Source: Okapia johnstoni
Lineage: Eukaryota; Chordata; Mammalia; Artiodactyla; Giraffidae
Reading direction: 5' to 3'
Length of the DNA: 64,000 bases
Assembly: GCA_024291935.2 (NCBI GenBank)
Contig: CM044308.1
Location: 124,894,501 to 124,958,500 of the forward strand
Both the position numbers and the translations under genes were made by a program. Every line of letters begins with the position of its first letter. Within the stretch, counting starts at the first letter, position 1. The notes beneath the pieces were generated by a model. That model saw only the letters and a list, made by a program, of their open reading frames with translations. It was not told where the DNA came from and did no database searches. Positions 1 through 12,602 of the stretch are shown in pieces.

Positions 1-38
1 AAGAGCTTACTTAATTTGGAACTCTCTGCTGGCCTTGT

Positions 39-252
39 GGGCTTCCCTGGTGGCTCAGATGGTAAAGAATCCGCCTGCAATGTGGGAGACCTGGGTTTGA
101 TCCCTGGGTTGGGAAGATCCCCTGGAGGAGGAAATGGCAACCCACTGCAGTATTCTTGCCTGGCGAATTCCATGGACAGAGGAGCCTAGTGGGTTACAGT
201 CCATGGGGTTGCAAAGAGTCAGACATGACTGAGTGATTAAGCACAGCACAGT
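39..252 (+). mobile_element. Bov-tA SINE
   Basis: Full-length dimer-type SINE. The tRNA-derived head (GGCTTCCCTGGTGGCTCAGA, with the B-box-like GGTTTGATCC) is followed by the BovB-derived Bov-A part (GGAGGAAATGGCAACCCACT to GACATGACTGAGTGA). The motif TGGCCTT occurs on both sides, a possible short target duplication. It lies in a UBR3 intron. Confidence 0.9.
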
Positions 253-2002
253 GGCCTTCAAGGAATTCATGAATCTCTTTAAATAATGTAAAAAAAAATT
301 TTATGTATATGTACGTTTTTTTTTTTTTTTTATGAGAAGTTCCATAGCTCCTACCATATTTTCAAATGAATCTTGACCTCTAAAACTGAATTATTTATAG
401 ATTCTCCTGAGAACTCTTGGTCATAAGGCAAATAAATAGTTCTGTAATAAGGAATGGCAGTAAGAAAATTGCTTTTGAGTAGTTGAAGAATCAGATGCAG
501 ATTTTAATGGGATGAGAAATGAGAGGGAGATGAGAGAACAGATACAGTGAGCAGAGAGTTAGCAAGAGTGAATGTGGGGAGAGAATAGAGGCTGTAAGTG
601 GATATAATTCAAAGACTTATTTTTCTTTTTTTGAGCAGGTTTTGAGCATGTTGAAATGTTTGCCATTTCTCCCTTATTCACTTAATAACACCTGGTGCTC
701 CTTTACTCCTGGAAGCCATTTTCTTGGCTGTCCCTTTTTGACTTTCTCAAATAGCTTGTTCATACTTCTATTTCAGTACTTGTCTCTTTGTCCTAATAGT
801 AGATTTTCTTTAATATTACTCCCTTGAGACTATCAGTTCCTCCAGGACTTGCACCGTTTTGTGTGTGCCTTGTGCCTGCCTGGTACATAATGGGCTCAAT
901 AATGTGGAATGAAGGTGTTAACTATCCAGTTGTCTTATTTTCTGGTAAATTGCTTATTTTCTCTTGAAATTCAAGAAAGCTGTTACTTTAGTTGAAATCT
1001 TTGTATCTTAAATTGTGATCACTTCTGTGTAATGTTCTTTGGTAATGTTGGCAGTTTATTAAACCTAAACCTCAGTTGCCCTGAAGTATACCCAAGGGAA
1101 CAGCATTAACTACCTTATTCTTTGTTAGATGGATGTGGGATCTTTTCCCAGTTCTGTGTTGATTAAGGCAAAGGAAGTCTCATTAAGCTGTTCGTGTTCA
1201 TTACTCGTCAGAGGGAAAATAGACTGAAGCTTATCACATGGAAAACCACATCACAAATTGTTTTTTGTTGTAGACTAGACATTTTGAAGAGAATCAGAGC
1301 ACATTAGTAACTCAGATCATAAAATGGAAGACTAAGAAGATTTGATATTTTCCTGGATATGTGCAAAATGCTTTATGGAAGAGTATAATTTTTTTACCAA
1401 AAAAAATCATGATTTTAGGAAAAGCATAAGTGTCTGATACTGTTTTCATTTATTCGTGTTTATTACTTCTATGATTTTTCACATTTGGGTTTTATTATTT
1501 TATATATACTCTATCTTGTCCTTAAAGAAACTTGGAGCATTTGGTATCACCTTAACTCTAATAAAACAGTTTAAGAAAAGAAACTTCTGCAAACATCGGA
1601 ATCTTCTTTGTCTTCTTGTTTATCACCTACCCTAAGCCTGGTATTTGTAGGCAAGCCAGTAAATAAATGGGTGTTAGTTGAATAACTGTACCTTTCCAGG
1701 AGTATAGATTCCCTGGATTACTTTTGCCAAACACAGTGCAAATACCGTTGGATAGAGTGCCTACTCACTAAATATTTAGTTATCAGATTTTTAAAAATTT
1801 CTTGTGTATTTTTGCCTTACCCACTGGAGAAAATCTGATGTATTCACATTTTGTTTGTATCATTCCAGAGTCAAGCTGTCATTTTAGTTTAATGTCAGTA
1901 TTCTTCGAACTATATTACTGTTTCAGGATCTTGATGAAAAAAATCAGAAATATGGATAAAGATTTACATGTGATGTCTATTTAAAAAGTTGTTTTATTGC
2001 CT
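253..2002. other. UBR3 intron, no recognised feature
   Basis: AT-rich intronic DNA. Short open frames on either strand lack coding character and splice-bounded structure. I see no exon, RNA gene or clear repeat here apart from poly-T and poly-A runs. Confidence 0.5.
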
Positions 2003-2119
2003 TCCCTGGCGGCACAATGGTTAGGAAACTCGTGCTTCCACTGCAGGAGGCATGGGTTTGATTCCTGGTCAGGACATTAGGATCCTACATGCCATGTGGT
2101 GTAGCCAAAAAAAAAAAAA
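2003..2119 (+). mobile_element. CHR-type tRNA-derived SINE
   Basis: The sequence CTTCCCTGGCGGCACAATGG, then a B-box-like GGTTTGATTCCTGG and GATCCTACATGCCATGTGG ending in AGCC and an A-run, matches the CHR family of cetartiodactyl SINEs. A second copy at 58312 has the same layout. Confidence 0.75.
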
Positions 2120-3640
2120 AAAATTGTGTATTTCTTTTTTTTTTTTAACAATGATGAATTGCATGCTCATAATAAAATGATGACTTCATCTTCTGAAATA
2201 GTGTGATGCGATAGATGTGGCATCTACTTAGTAGTTCAATTCTCACACCAATTTAAGTAAAGAATTAATTTTCATTTGTGATTCTGAGGAAAAATTCACT
2301 TTTTAAAGAGCTTCAGGCTTACATTTCTACCTTACCAAACTTATCTTAATGTGATCAGTAGGGGAAACTTTAATTATTGAACCCTTGAAAGTGCCTTGTC
2401 TCCCCAACTCCATTCCTTTTACCTGTCATGCAGTAGCACTGTAAAACTTAAAATATGTACCGTTGTTTAAAGTCTGTTTGCTTCTAACACACTTTAAATT
2501 AATATCAATCTTCCTTTGTTTACCCCCAGGTGGTTTGATAGTGGATTTTTGTTTTTCTAAAAAAACCATTGAGAATAGATGCCCAGTTCTTTTTTCCTCC
2601 ATTTTAAATTTTGGTTGTTATATTTGAATGGCTTTGCTCTCTGTTTTAACTTTGGAAGAGAATAACCTGTTGACTTAATATATGTCTCAAATGAATGATT
2701 CCTTTGTTTTTTCCGTAAATCTCTAGAAGACGTTGATTTCACACATGGCAAGTATTCAGTAAATAAATATTTCTTAAATGAATGAGTGAACATGAGAACT
2801 TAAGTTTAATCTGTAACTTTAAACTGCTAGTTTAAATATTTTAGATATGATGATAATCAAAGTAGACAAAATAACTTAAAAATTGGTACTTTGCTACAAC
2901 AAGAAGCTAAAATTATGCTGAAAGTAGCTGTTGTTTCTTTAAGTACATCATTTCTTTTAAATTGAAGATTTCTGTAGTTTATAATGAGGAGAAACTATAT
3001 ATGAGTAGTGTTTCTAGGCAGTAATACTTGACTTCCTGGTTAAAATCATTTTGTTTGTGCTTAGTAGACAAATTCTGTTATTTTTATCTTTCTATTAAAA
3101 CATTTAATCATTATGAATTTTTTTTTATTTTGATGATACCATCCTTTCCTATTCTTTGATGATTCCAAATATCTCCTGCCAGTCTATAGCTCCCTGTTGG
3201 GCTGCAGACTTATACACTTGTATACATAATGTTACATATTCCTCAAACTCAACATATATAACATTAATTCATCTTCTTCCCATCCATGCTTGCTCTCTTC
3301 CTCCATTTTCTATTTTAGTCAATACTACTACTGCTGATATTTACCCTTTGTAGAATGAGAGACTATCATTATTTTCTACCTCAAAAGCTCTACCAAATTC
3401 TATAATTTCTGTCATTTAAATACTTCTGTAATTCAACCCATTCTTTTCATCAGGGCATCTAATTTGACATGTGCTAGAGTGCTTTTGCTGTCTGCTAATA
3501 GGTATTCTTGCCCCTAGTCTTGTTTTAGTGCCTTTCTTCTAAGCAGCAGCAGTGAGTATTTTAAAATTCAAATCTTATATTATCATTGTACTGCTTAAAA
3601 TCTCATTGCCCAGTCTAAGTTCTGTAAATCAAAAACTTAC
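2120..3640. other. UBR3 intron, no recognised feature
   Basis: AT-rich intronic sequence without recognisable exon or repeat. The open frame near 3156-3353 has no splice-site context or family resemblance. Confidence 0.45.
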
Positions 3641-3644
3641 AGAT

Positions 3645-3870
3645 ATGAAACAAGTAACATAGATAGTAATAATAATAACAAATATTTACTAATTGCCATT
3701 GCCAATCCACTATTTTAAGCTGAACCATCATTTCACTTCACCCCTTTAAAGTAGGAGTTATTATCCACCTACTTTAACAGATGAAAAAGCAGAGTGTTTA
3801 ACTAACTTGCCTAAGATCGGAAGAGTCAGAATTTAAACCTAAACAATTTAGGCTTCATAGCCAAAATCCA
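3645..3870 (+). repeat. MIR-like ancient SINE
   Basis: Diverged match to the MIR core and tail. AAATATTTACTAATTGCCAT is followed by a TTATTATCC, AACAGATGAAAAAG and AACTTGCCTAAGATC order that mirrors the MIR consensus (column of ATTATCCCCATTTTACAGATGAGG and AACTTGCC). Confidence 0.55.
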
Positions 3871-5166
3871 TTGTCAATAATGATGTCTTTGGTTTGATAT
3901 AATTGAGGACTGGGGACTGTGGCAAGTATGCTTGGCCAAAGAGGGCAGTTACTATTCAGCTCCAGATAATTGTTGGCATGTAAGAATGTGGGCCCAATAC
4001 TGTCAGATCTTCCTGTTTTTCAAGAGTAAGTGGAAATCTGGACTTTCACAAGAAGTGTCCAGTTTTTAAATGTCAGTAACTAAAAACAAAGCAGGATAAA
4101 GGCAAACCAAACATCTCTGTAGGTTGCATTCAGAGAGGTAGCCTTCAGTTTACAACCTGTGGTCTTCAGCATACAGGTTACATTTCTAGCTTCATCTCTC
4201 ATGGATCACTACTTATAGTCTAGTTACACTGGACAGTTTACAGTTCTTTTTCTATTGCTCACATCACACTCTGAACATACATATAGCCGTCTGTCTCTCT
4301 CACTATCCAGACCCTAAGTCCTTATTGTCTGTAACATGGCATGTGTTAGGTACCTAGGTATTGGGTGTCCATTTAGAGCTAGCTTATAAGAACAAAGAGG
4401 GCATGGATGGACTCACATAACCATACTATAGGAATTGGAGTCCTAAGGATGATCAGAACCAGGGCTTCAGATGCTGGCAGAGTTCTTGCCATCTTTGATT
4501 TATCCTTCTAACTTTGTGGCTCTGCTTCATTCACTTTGGCCTTAGACGGTCTCTGCCATATACTAGGAACATGATGTCTGATATTTCCAGACTCACATCT
4601 TTACACCTTCCCTTTACCTCCAGTTTAAAAATCCCAAATAGGTACTCTGACTGGCTCAGCTTACATCATGTTCCCACCTCAACCTATCAGTACTGGTAAG
4701 AGATAGCAGGTGTGTGTATGTATGCATATGTGTGCAGGCACACTGCACACATACACAGAAACACACACAAATTTAAAATCAGGCAAGATTCTTCCTTAGG
4801 GCATGATTTTAAGGTGTCATCTGACTAACTGAAGAGTTAGCTGGGCTCCAAAGAGGGAATGTTTTCATTTGTACAGAGACCCAGTGGAAGGATGCTGAAT
4901 ATTTCTTTTTAAAAGATACATCTTGCTGTAATAAACAAACGAAAAAGATTGCAGGGGGCAGGTCATGCAGATAAACTACTGCGCAGAAAATGTTCATAAA
5001 GGAGAAGGCCTGACTGCTATCCTTTGAAAGGCCTGCTTCCAAGGTCAGCCCTTGACTGGTATCTGCAGTCTTTGATTTCAGGAGGGTTTCCATCATCCCA
5101 CTGATAGAACTGGCTCTCTATGCCTAAACTGTACAAACAGTGTAGTTTATGATGAACGTACTTGTT
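3871..5166. other. UBR3 intron with an imperfect GT/AC palindromic tract
   Basis: No exon seen. At 4710-4770 a GTGTGTATGTATGCATATGT tract is followed by a CACACATACACAGAAACACA tract, so the two can fold back on each other. The minus-strand open frame at 4809-5096 shows no family resemblance. Confidence 0.45.
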
Positions 5167-5475
5167 TTCTTCCTGGGAGGTGTGTGCCAGGCCGTGGGTA
5201 CCTCTGTGTGATCTGCTCCCAATAAAAATCTTGGGCAGAGCCTCTTAATGAATTGGCTGGTTTATATTTCAGACATACTGTCACAACACATTGATGGACA
5301 CATCCTGTGTGACTCTGCAGGGAGAGAGGACTCTTGAAAGTTAACCCAATATACCTTTTCCTTTTCCTTTGTATATTTTGCTGTAATAAATCATAAGGCT
5401 ATCTGCTGCATCTTGTGAATCTTCCTAGTGAATCATCAAGCCTGGAAGTGGTCTTAGGAACCCCTGACACAACTA
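5167..5475 (+). repeat. LTR-like ancient repeat remnant
   Basis: A segment with CCAGGCCGTGGGTACC, then ACTCTGCAGGGAGAGAGGAC, then GCTGTAATAAATCATAAGGC and finally GGAAGTGGTCTTAGGAACCC and CTGACACA. The order resembles the 3' part of an old mammalian LTR (poly(A) signal, then an end in ACA). I cannot name the family. Confidence 0.4.
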
Positions 5476-5866
5476 TTTAGGCTGAAATTAATAGGTCTGG
5501 GCAAGAAATGATGGAAGCATGGTCCATGGTGTTGGAACTTACTTGAAAAATATTTAAAAAGAATTGATGGGATTTGGTGATTGTTTTGCTGTGGGGAGAC
5601 AGACATAGGAAAGTATCAAGGATGTCTACAAGTTTCTTAATTCAGCAACTGATTAAGTGGTAGTAGCCGTTTACTAGGGGAGAAGCATAATATAGAAGGA
5701 ATAACTGAAGGGTCTGTATGGATTCAAGTTCAGATATGAGTGATTATTAGCTTTGTTATCACAAGCACATCTTTTGAAGCTTAGTTGTCCAGCTGAAACT
5801 GTTACGAAGATTGAAAAGAGACATTTGAAGAAATTTTGTAGGTTATTAGGTGTATATAAATGTTAA

Positions 5867-5945
5867 TTATGATGGTTAAGCTACCATTTTTTTAAGTACC
5901 TAATGTGTGCCAGGCATTTTACACAGTTACCACTATTTTTGCATT
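5867..5945 (+). repeat. MIR-like fragment
   Basis: AAGTACCTAATGTGTGCCAG followed by GCATTTTACACAG matches the central part of MIR-type repeats. Short and diverged. Confidence 0.4.
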
Positions 5946-6953
5946 ATAACAGTTTTCATTGTTTTAAAATTCAGAGTACTTAAAATATTGGAATTTTTTT
6001 CTTTTCTTTTGTATTTTAAAAGTTCTGTATTGTACCGTTCTTCATAAGATATTGGAAGCAGGTAAATTGTTGGTTGTAGACACTTAGACTCCAAGACCTG
6101 GTTGTTAAGCACACGATATGCAGTAAGGAGGTTTGCCAAGATTACAACATTATTCTGAGGTTGAAACAGAGCACACTTCCCACTGTGCTAAAAGCCTCTT
6201 ATTTGTATATTATGTAGATGAATAAAGGAAATTTGATTCCATAATTTTAGGTCTATTGGGTCACAAATATAATACCACATTTTATTGTTGAACAACAGCC
6301 AGTTACACATGCAAGGAAAGGCATGTATTTGTGAGGTTGTCTTGAGTATAAGATGTCTAGATTTCAAAGAAATAATGATCTTCTCTTTCTCTCATAGACC
6401 ACTTCACCTGCATTGTGAAGGTGCTTTTTACCTTACTGTATACACAAGGTCTTATGGCACTTTCAGTTAAATGCAATGAGGAAGATAGGTCAGCCTGGAA
6501 ACACACAGGAGCCCTCAAAAAGGTTAGTGTCTTGTCTGAATTTATCATTTAGTATTTTGGTGAACTCATTTAAATTGGTGGCATGCATGAATGAGATTAG
6601 GTGTTTGAAAGGCAAAGTGAGTTATTAACCGTATTTTAATTGGAAATGGAGCACCGTCAGGCTAAAAAAGTTAAAAATGTTTTCCTTGCACAGTGAGGTC
6701 TTTTTTATGTATCTATAAACCCTGGCCTTTCCCTCTGTGTATCTGGACAGTTTTTTTTTGCTTTTGCTGCCAGCCTTAAACTTACAGAAGTTATAAAACT
6801 TACATCATCACAGTTGGCAAGTAATAAAATGTATGTAGGCTTACCTGTTTTATTTATCTGTCATCTTTTCTTCTCCTTGCCTCATCCTCAGTCACAATCC
6901 AAAGATCACTTTTGACTCACTACTTACAGATTTAAAAATCCTTCCCTTTTCTT
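5946..6953. other. UBR3 intron, no recognised feature
   Basis: AT-rich intronic DNA; overlapping short open frames on both strands (around 6285-6548) are chance frames. Confidence 0.45.
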
Positions 6954-7051
6954 AGGGCTTCCCCTCTGGCTCAGAGGGTAAAGAATCCACCTGCAATGCA
7001 GGAGACACAGGAGATGCAAGTTCGATCCCTGGGTCGGGAAGATCCCCTGGA
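6954..7051 (+). mobile_element. Bov-tA SINE, 5' part only
   Basis: The tRNA-derived head of Bov-tA is present (GGGCTTCCCCTCTGGCTCAG to TTCGATCCCTGGGTCGGGAA and GATCCCCTGG), with a small internal duplication of GGAGA(C/T). It stops abruptly where a minus-strand BovB begins; the Bov-A half is missing. Confidence 0.85.
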
Positions 7052-8372
7052 GTTCAGTTCAGTTCAGTCCCTCAGTCTTGTCCCACTCTTTGCAACCCCA
7101 TGGATTGCAGCACGCCAGGCCTCCCTGTCCATCACCAACTCCCAGAGTTTACTCAAACTCATGTCCATTGAGTTGGAGATGCCATCCAACCATCTCATCC
7201 TCTGGCATCCCCTTCTCTTCCCTCCTTCAGTCTTTCCCAGCATCAGGGTCTTTTCCAGTGAGTCAGTTCTTCACATCAGGTAGCCAAAGGATTGGAGTTT
7301 CAGTTTCAGCTTCAGCATCCGTCCTTCCAATGAATATTCAGGACTGATTTCCTTTAGGATGGACTGGTTGGATCTCCTTGCAGTCCAAAGAGTCTTCTCC
7401 AACACCACAGTTCAAAAACATCAGTTCTTCAGCACTCAGCTTTCTTTATAGTCCAACTCTCACATCCATACATGACTACTGGAAAAACCATAGCTTTGAC
7501 TAGACAGACCTTTGTTGGCAAAGTAATGTCTCTGCTTTTTAATATGCTTTCTAGGTTGGTCATAACTTTTACTCCAAGGAGCAGGCGTCTTTTAATCTCA
7601 TGACTGTAGTCACCATCTGCAATCATTTAGGAGCCCCCCAAAATAAAGTCTCTTACTGTTTCCACTGTTTCCCCATCTGTTTGCCATGAAGTGATGGGAC
7701 CAGATGTCATGATCGTAGTTTTCTGAATGTTGAGTTTTAAGCCAACCTTTTCACTCTCCTCTTTCACTTTCATCAAGAGGCTCTTTAGTTCTTCTTTGCT
7801 TTCTGCCATGAGGGTGGTATCATCTGCATATCTGAGGTTATTGATATTTCTCTTGGCAATCTTGATTCCAGCTTGTGCTACATCTAACCCAGCATTTCTC
7901 ATGATGTACTCTGCATATAAGTTAAATAAGCAGGGTGACAATATAAAGCCTTGATGTACTCCTTTCCTGATTTGGAACCAGTCTGTTGTTCCATGTCCAC
8001 TTCTAACCATTGATTGCTTCCTGACCTGCGTACAGATTTCTCAGGAGGCAGGTCAGGTGATCTGATATTCCCATCTCTAAGAATTTTCATGGTTTATTGT
8101 GATCCATACAGTCAAAGGCTTTGGCGTAGTCAATAAAGCAGAAGTAGATGTTTTTCTGGAACTCTCTTGCTTTTTCGATGATCCAACGGATGTTGGCAAT
8201 TTGATCTCTGGCTCCTCTGCCTTTTCTAAATCCAGCTTGAATATCTAGAATTCACGGTTCATGTACTGTTGAAGCCTGGCTTGAGGAATTTTGAGCATTA
8301 CTTTACTAAGTGTGTAAGATGAATGCAATTGTTCAGTAGTTTGAGCATTCTTTGGCATTACCTTTCTTTGGG
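7052..8372 (-). mobile_element. BovB LINE, 5'-truncated (3' 1.3 kb)
   Basis: Read on the minus strand this is the 3' part of a BovB (RTE clade) LINE. Fragmented frames encode reverse-transcriptase sequence: GFRKGRG-type remnants near the truncation, then [15 protein letters not shown] at about 7840 (catalytic YADD intact) and [14 protein letters not shown] near 7450. The 3' end, at the left, shows the BovB tail repeat of GTTCA units. Several frameshifts and stops break the frame, so it is dead. It lies within a UBR3 intron in antisense orientation. Confidence 0.9.
7627..8010 (-). pseudogene. BovB reverse transcriptase fragment
   Basis: A 127-residue open frame starting [17 protein letters not shown] and containing [20 protein letters not shown] and [11 protein letters not shown]. 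This is the palm region of a BovB reverse transcriptase. The frame is broken on both sides; the continuation is at 7429-7626. Not a host gene. Confidence 0.85.
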
Positions 8373-11300
8373 ATCCCTTCTTTGGAGTTATACCTATTCA
8401 AAAACTACTTTTTCCCCATGTTTAAGAATTATGTGAACTATTTAGAAAAATTGTGCAAGTTTAGTTAAATGTAAGTATTTTCAATGGCTTGAAGACAAAT
8501 GAGATGTGTACTGTTTTACCAAAAAACTGAGTGAGTAGTTTGACTTAGACACAGGTGAAATAAGAAAAATGCATGCTCAGTCGCTAACTTGTGCGACCTA
8601 CTTCCTTGTTTATCTGGGAACTTTGGCAGGAAAAAATAATAAGTGTAGTGAAAATTGAAACTTTTCTTTGGTCTGTAGACTCTTTTTTTTAAAAAAGTAT
8701 TTTTAATTGGTTTATAGACTCTTAGAGAAGTTTTAAATCTCATTGAAAAATTTCTGTTAAAATCATATCTACTTGTATTAAAGAAGAGAAAACCAGTTAT
8801 AGATACATGAAATATATTCAGTATAACTTTTGCTTTTATCACTATTCTTCCCAAATCATGATGTATCCAGAAATTTACTGTAGTATCATCATGAAGTTTG
8901 TTATATCCTAATTTAGAAATACTGGTTGTTGGACATTGAACCTGAGTACTAGGCTAAGCCTCTGCCACTGAATAGAAATACTACTTTTTTGTTCAAGACA
9001 TAAAAACTCTCAGAACTGCAACCTTCTCATAGATAAATGAGAAGTTTAGAACATATGATATATAAGGGCCCCTCTATTTCTAAAATTCCCTTTAAAAATC
9101 CTAAATAACAAAATGAGTTTTTGTCTTTCTTGTCCTTCAGTGGTTTTTCCTTCTTGCTTCTAGTTGATTCTTGGATAGTTTTGCCTCCTGCAATTCTTTC
9201 TTTCTTCTAAATATTTTTGTTTCCCTAAATGTACTCTAATCTGATATTTTGGATTATTTATATTCAAATCAGATATAACAGGTTTCTGTGCTGTGCCATT
9301 GTTTAAATGTTTTTTTCAGTAAGTTTTCTAATCAAGGAAAAGTATAAATTTAAAACATTTTCTGGTATAATTTGATTCTAAATCTGTTCATCTTGACTTT
9401 TCTCCAAAATGAGACCTACTGACAGAAAATTAGACAGTTGTAACTCTATAATGGAAGGAACATGAAGTAATTTAGGTAACTGTTCCATCAGTTTTCTTTC
9501 TCAATTTGATCATTGTTAGCTGTTTTTAAAAATGCTTAATAAAACATTTAATATGGATCAGATTCTTTTTAGAACATAAATTAGAAATTTATAGCCATAT
9601 AAATTGCTTTAGTGAATTAAAACAAAAAATGGCAATATTCCGTAGGTTGGTTTGCCACATTATTGGCTTTTTCTACCATAGATCTAAGCATTTAGATATA
9701 CAGGATTGTAAATTATAGCAGCAATATTTATGAATAATCAGATATCACTGTGATTTCTGTAATTATTTTGTATTGTTCATTCCTCCGTTTAAAAATTTAC
9801 TTCTTTCTTTAGCTCCTCTTTCCTCTTATAGTCTCTTCCTTCTTTTCTTTCTTCATCGAATCTCACTTAACTCATTTCATCCTTGTAATTTCTTATCCTC
9901 AGGTATGATAATTCCAATGAAAAACAGACCTAATCTGGTAAATAAAATACATAGCTACTGTGTATTTTTCAAAGTGATTTTAGAGTTAATTTGATAATGA
10001 GGTTTAGTTGGGAAAAAATCATTATTACAATCAGTATAAATTGTGTTGTTTTGGTTAGTGGAATTTCTGTTAAGAGTATTTATACCAGGATTTCTTAGTC
10101 TGGGCTTCTTTCATGTATTCAAAGGGCCTGTCACCCCCAAAAGTTAAGCACTATAATTTAGACAAAGCATCTACCCAGCAAAGCATCTGTTGCATCTCTC
10201 AACCCTTAAATTCTTTTCTTTATTTAATTCACATATGTTTGCCACTTCTCCCACAGGATTCTTCTGATCGGGATTCTTCTGATCATGATCCTAGGTCTTT
10301 CATCCATGGTCTCAGAAATCCTCTTTTTAAGCTTTACTTCTTCTTAAAAAATTAAAGCTTTATTTCTTAAAGCTTATCTTCTTAGCTTTACCAAAGAGCC
10401 TACTCTTTGCTTTATTCAGATATTGCTGATGTAAAATATGATTTCCTAAGACTTCTTATGCATGAAATAAAGTTATTTTCTTATCTAATTCTCTTCTGGT
10501 GAGAGAGTTATCAATACAAAACAGCGACAACTACATTATATTTGACTTTCTGATCTGATATAGTATTTCTTGTTTGTAAAAAAAAGTATTTAAAATGATT
10601 TTGATAATAATTTAAAAGCTAATCATCGCTCAGTAACTTGCTTGGGTGATATGAGTATCATTGGAGGTGAATATTTTCCTCCTAAGTAGGAAAGTATTTT
10701 GCTTGAAATACGTTTCTGTTGTTAGGCTCTATAAATCTTTTACTCAAAGGAGTGTGTTTTGAATTAGACTTTTCAGACTGTCTTGTATATATTTACAACA
10801 TTAAATATATCACATTGATTAACAAAACACAAAATTGTGGTGATATTTTCTTTTGAGTTGCTTATTCAAGAGCTACTCTTATTAAATCAATTCTAAAAAC
10901 ATAATATAACATGTTGCTGTTTTGATATCCAGTGGGATATGGATTCTTGCAAATTATATGTAAACTACAAATCACATATTTGGCAAATGATCAATAATCC
11001 TGTTGATTAATTAGGCAAGGGTGAAGTGGGTCACATGATATCAGGATAGCAGTTGCTGCATCAGAGACTTTTATAGTTTATCAAGACATGATAATACTAC
11101 ATAGCTGCAATATGGCAGAAAGCAGAGGGGTAATTAAAGATAATGCAAATAATTGATTATTAAGAGAGACATCCAGTCAAGTTCCAAGGTCAAAAACTCC
11201 ACTACCAAAATAAATCCTATCAGTTAACCAGCAAGTGTTTTATTACTCAGATTTTTGTTATGTAAAAGGAGACATAGAAAATATAAAGCATAGTTTCTGA

Positions 11301-12359
11301 CATTTTGGAATTTACAGCCTAGTTGAAGAGAGCACAGTAACATGTGAGAAAGGATGTATCGTCAAATGATAAATTCTGTGGTCCTATCAGCACCTTAAAA
11401 ATTCAGGATAAACTTATATCCCACAGTGCTTGCTCAGTTCTTATATTTTACTATTTTAAAAATGTAATTAATGAACAGAATAAACAACATCACAACCAAG
11501 TTATTACTTTTATTGTAATTTATAATTTACAGTAATTTGCAACAACTTTTAATACTTCAGTAAATGTAAAAAGTACATTTGTTTATGTGAAAAGCATTAT
11601 TGAAATAAACTTAAATTTATTAATAGCCATTATTTTTCCTTTCTTATAAAAAGTATAGTCATTAAACTTATTTAATTTGTTAATGTTATCTGTAATTTTG
11701 TAATAAACATATGGTCCTGTTTATTTTTGTGTTAAATTGTTTTAACAAGTTCTATTCGAGGAATTTGAGAGTTATAAAAGAAAAAAATTGGGAGTCCATA
11801 TTATATTTCGTGCATATATGATTTGTATCATTATAATGATTGTGTATATACTTCTGTTATATTACTTCTTTTTTTCATATCCCACCATAAACACTTTTTT
11901 ATGTAGCTCAAATTTATTATAATTGCCTCCTATAAAATATTCTTATATGTCATAATTTAGGTAACTGCTTCCTTTTGTTGGTCATTTCTAATTTTACACT
12001 GTTATAATGCTTTGGTGATTGTCACAGGCATGAAGTTATTTTTTTCTTTTGAGATTATTTCCTTAGGAAAGAATTTCCAGAAGTGAGAATTACTGGGACA
12101 GAAGATATGACTTAGATACGTTCATTTACACATATATTATGTAACTTATATTCCAAAGAAGTATTGAAATAGCTTTAATCCCCTACCTGATTTCATTGTG
12201 AATCCAGAGGTGTGCTGTTATGCACAGGTTTTGAGAGAGTGAACTTTACATGCTTGAGAATTAATATAGTCATGATTATACTCATTAAAAAGTATTCTTT
12301 CCAATGTAAATGTTTTTGTAATTTTCAAAACTAATGAAATTACTTTTTATTTTTTCTAG
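8373..12359. other. UBR3 intron, no recognised exon
   Basis: Very AT-rich intronic DNA for about 4 kb up to the first visible exon. A pyrimidine-rich tract with CCCACAG at 10247-10257 precedes GATTCTTCTGATC written twice, but no good donor follows. No repeat was recognised with confidence. Confidence 0.5.
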
Positions 12360-12467
12360 AATACTGGTGATGCAGAGAAGTCTTTTGAAGTGTTACTGAG
12401 CTTTGTGATAAGTGAACTGTCTAAAGGAAAGTTATACCATGAAGAAGGAACTCAGGAGTGTGCAACG
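12360..12467 (+). CDS. UBR3: UBR3 coding exon A (C-terminal region)
   Basis: This 108-base exon codes for exactly 36 residues, starting NTGDAEKSFEVLL and ending EEGTQECAT, open in one frame only. It follows a pyrimidine-rich acceptor ending TTTTTCTAG and precedes the donor GTATGC; both boundaries are phase 0. I recognise the peptide and those of the following exons as the C-terminal part of UBR3, a large (about 1.9 thousand residues in human) E3 ubiquitin ligase of the UBR family. This piece lies upstream of the Cys-rich C-terminal domain and has no catalytic motif that I can see. The next exon is only 135 bases away. Earlier exons of the gene lie to the left of the window; the 12.3 kb before this exon shows no further exon that I recognise. 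Confidence 0.9.
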
Positions 12468-12602
12468 GTATGCTCTCTCTAAGACCAGATGTAGTGGTTA
12501 TTTAAAAATTTAGATTTGCTTGACATTATGAACATGACTTTTTAAGCTATGTCTGTTACATTAATAGAATGAATTTTTCTTTTTTTCTTTTTTTAACTTT
12601 AG

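Noticed and set aside
10247..10300. Possible UBR3 exon after CCCACAG, reading DSSDRDSSDHDPR
   Set aside because: No acceptable donor follows and I do not recognise the peptide in UBR3; the reading is driven by a 15-base tandem duplication of GATTCTTCTGATC.
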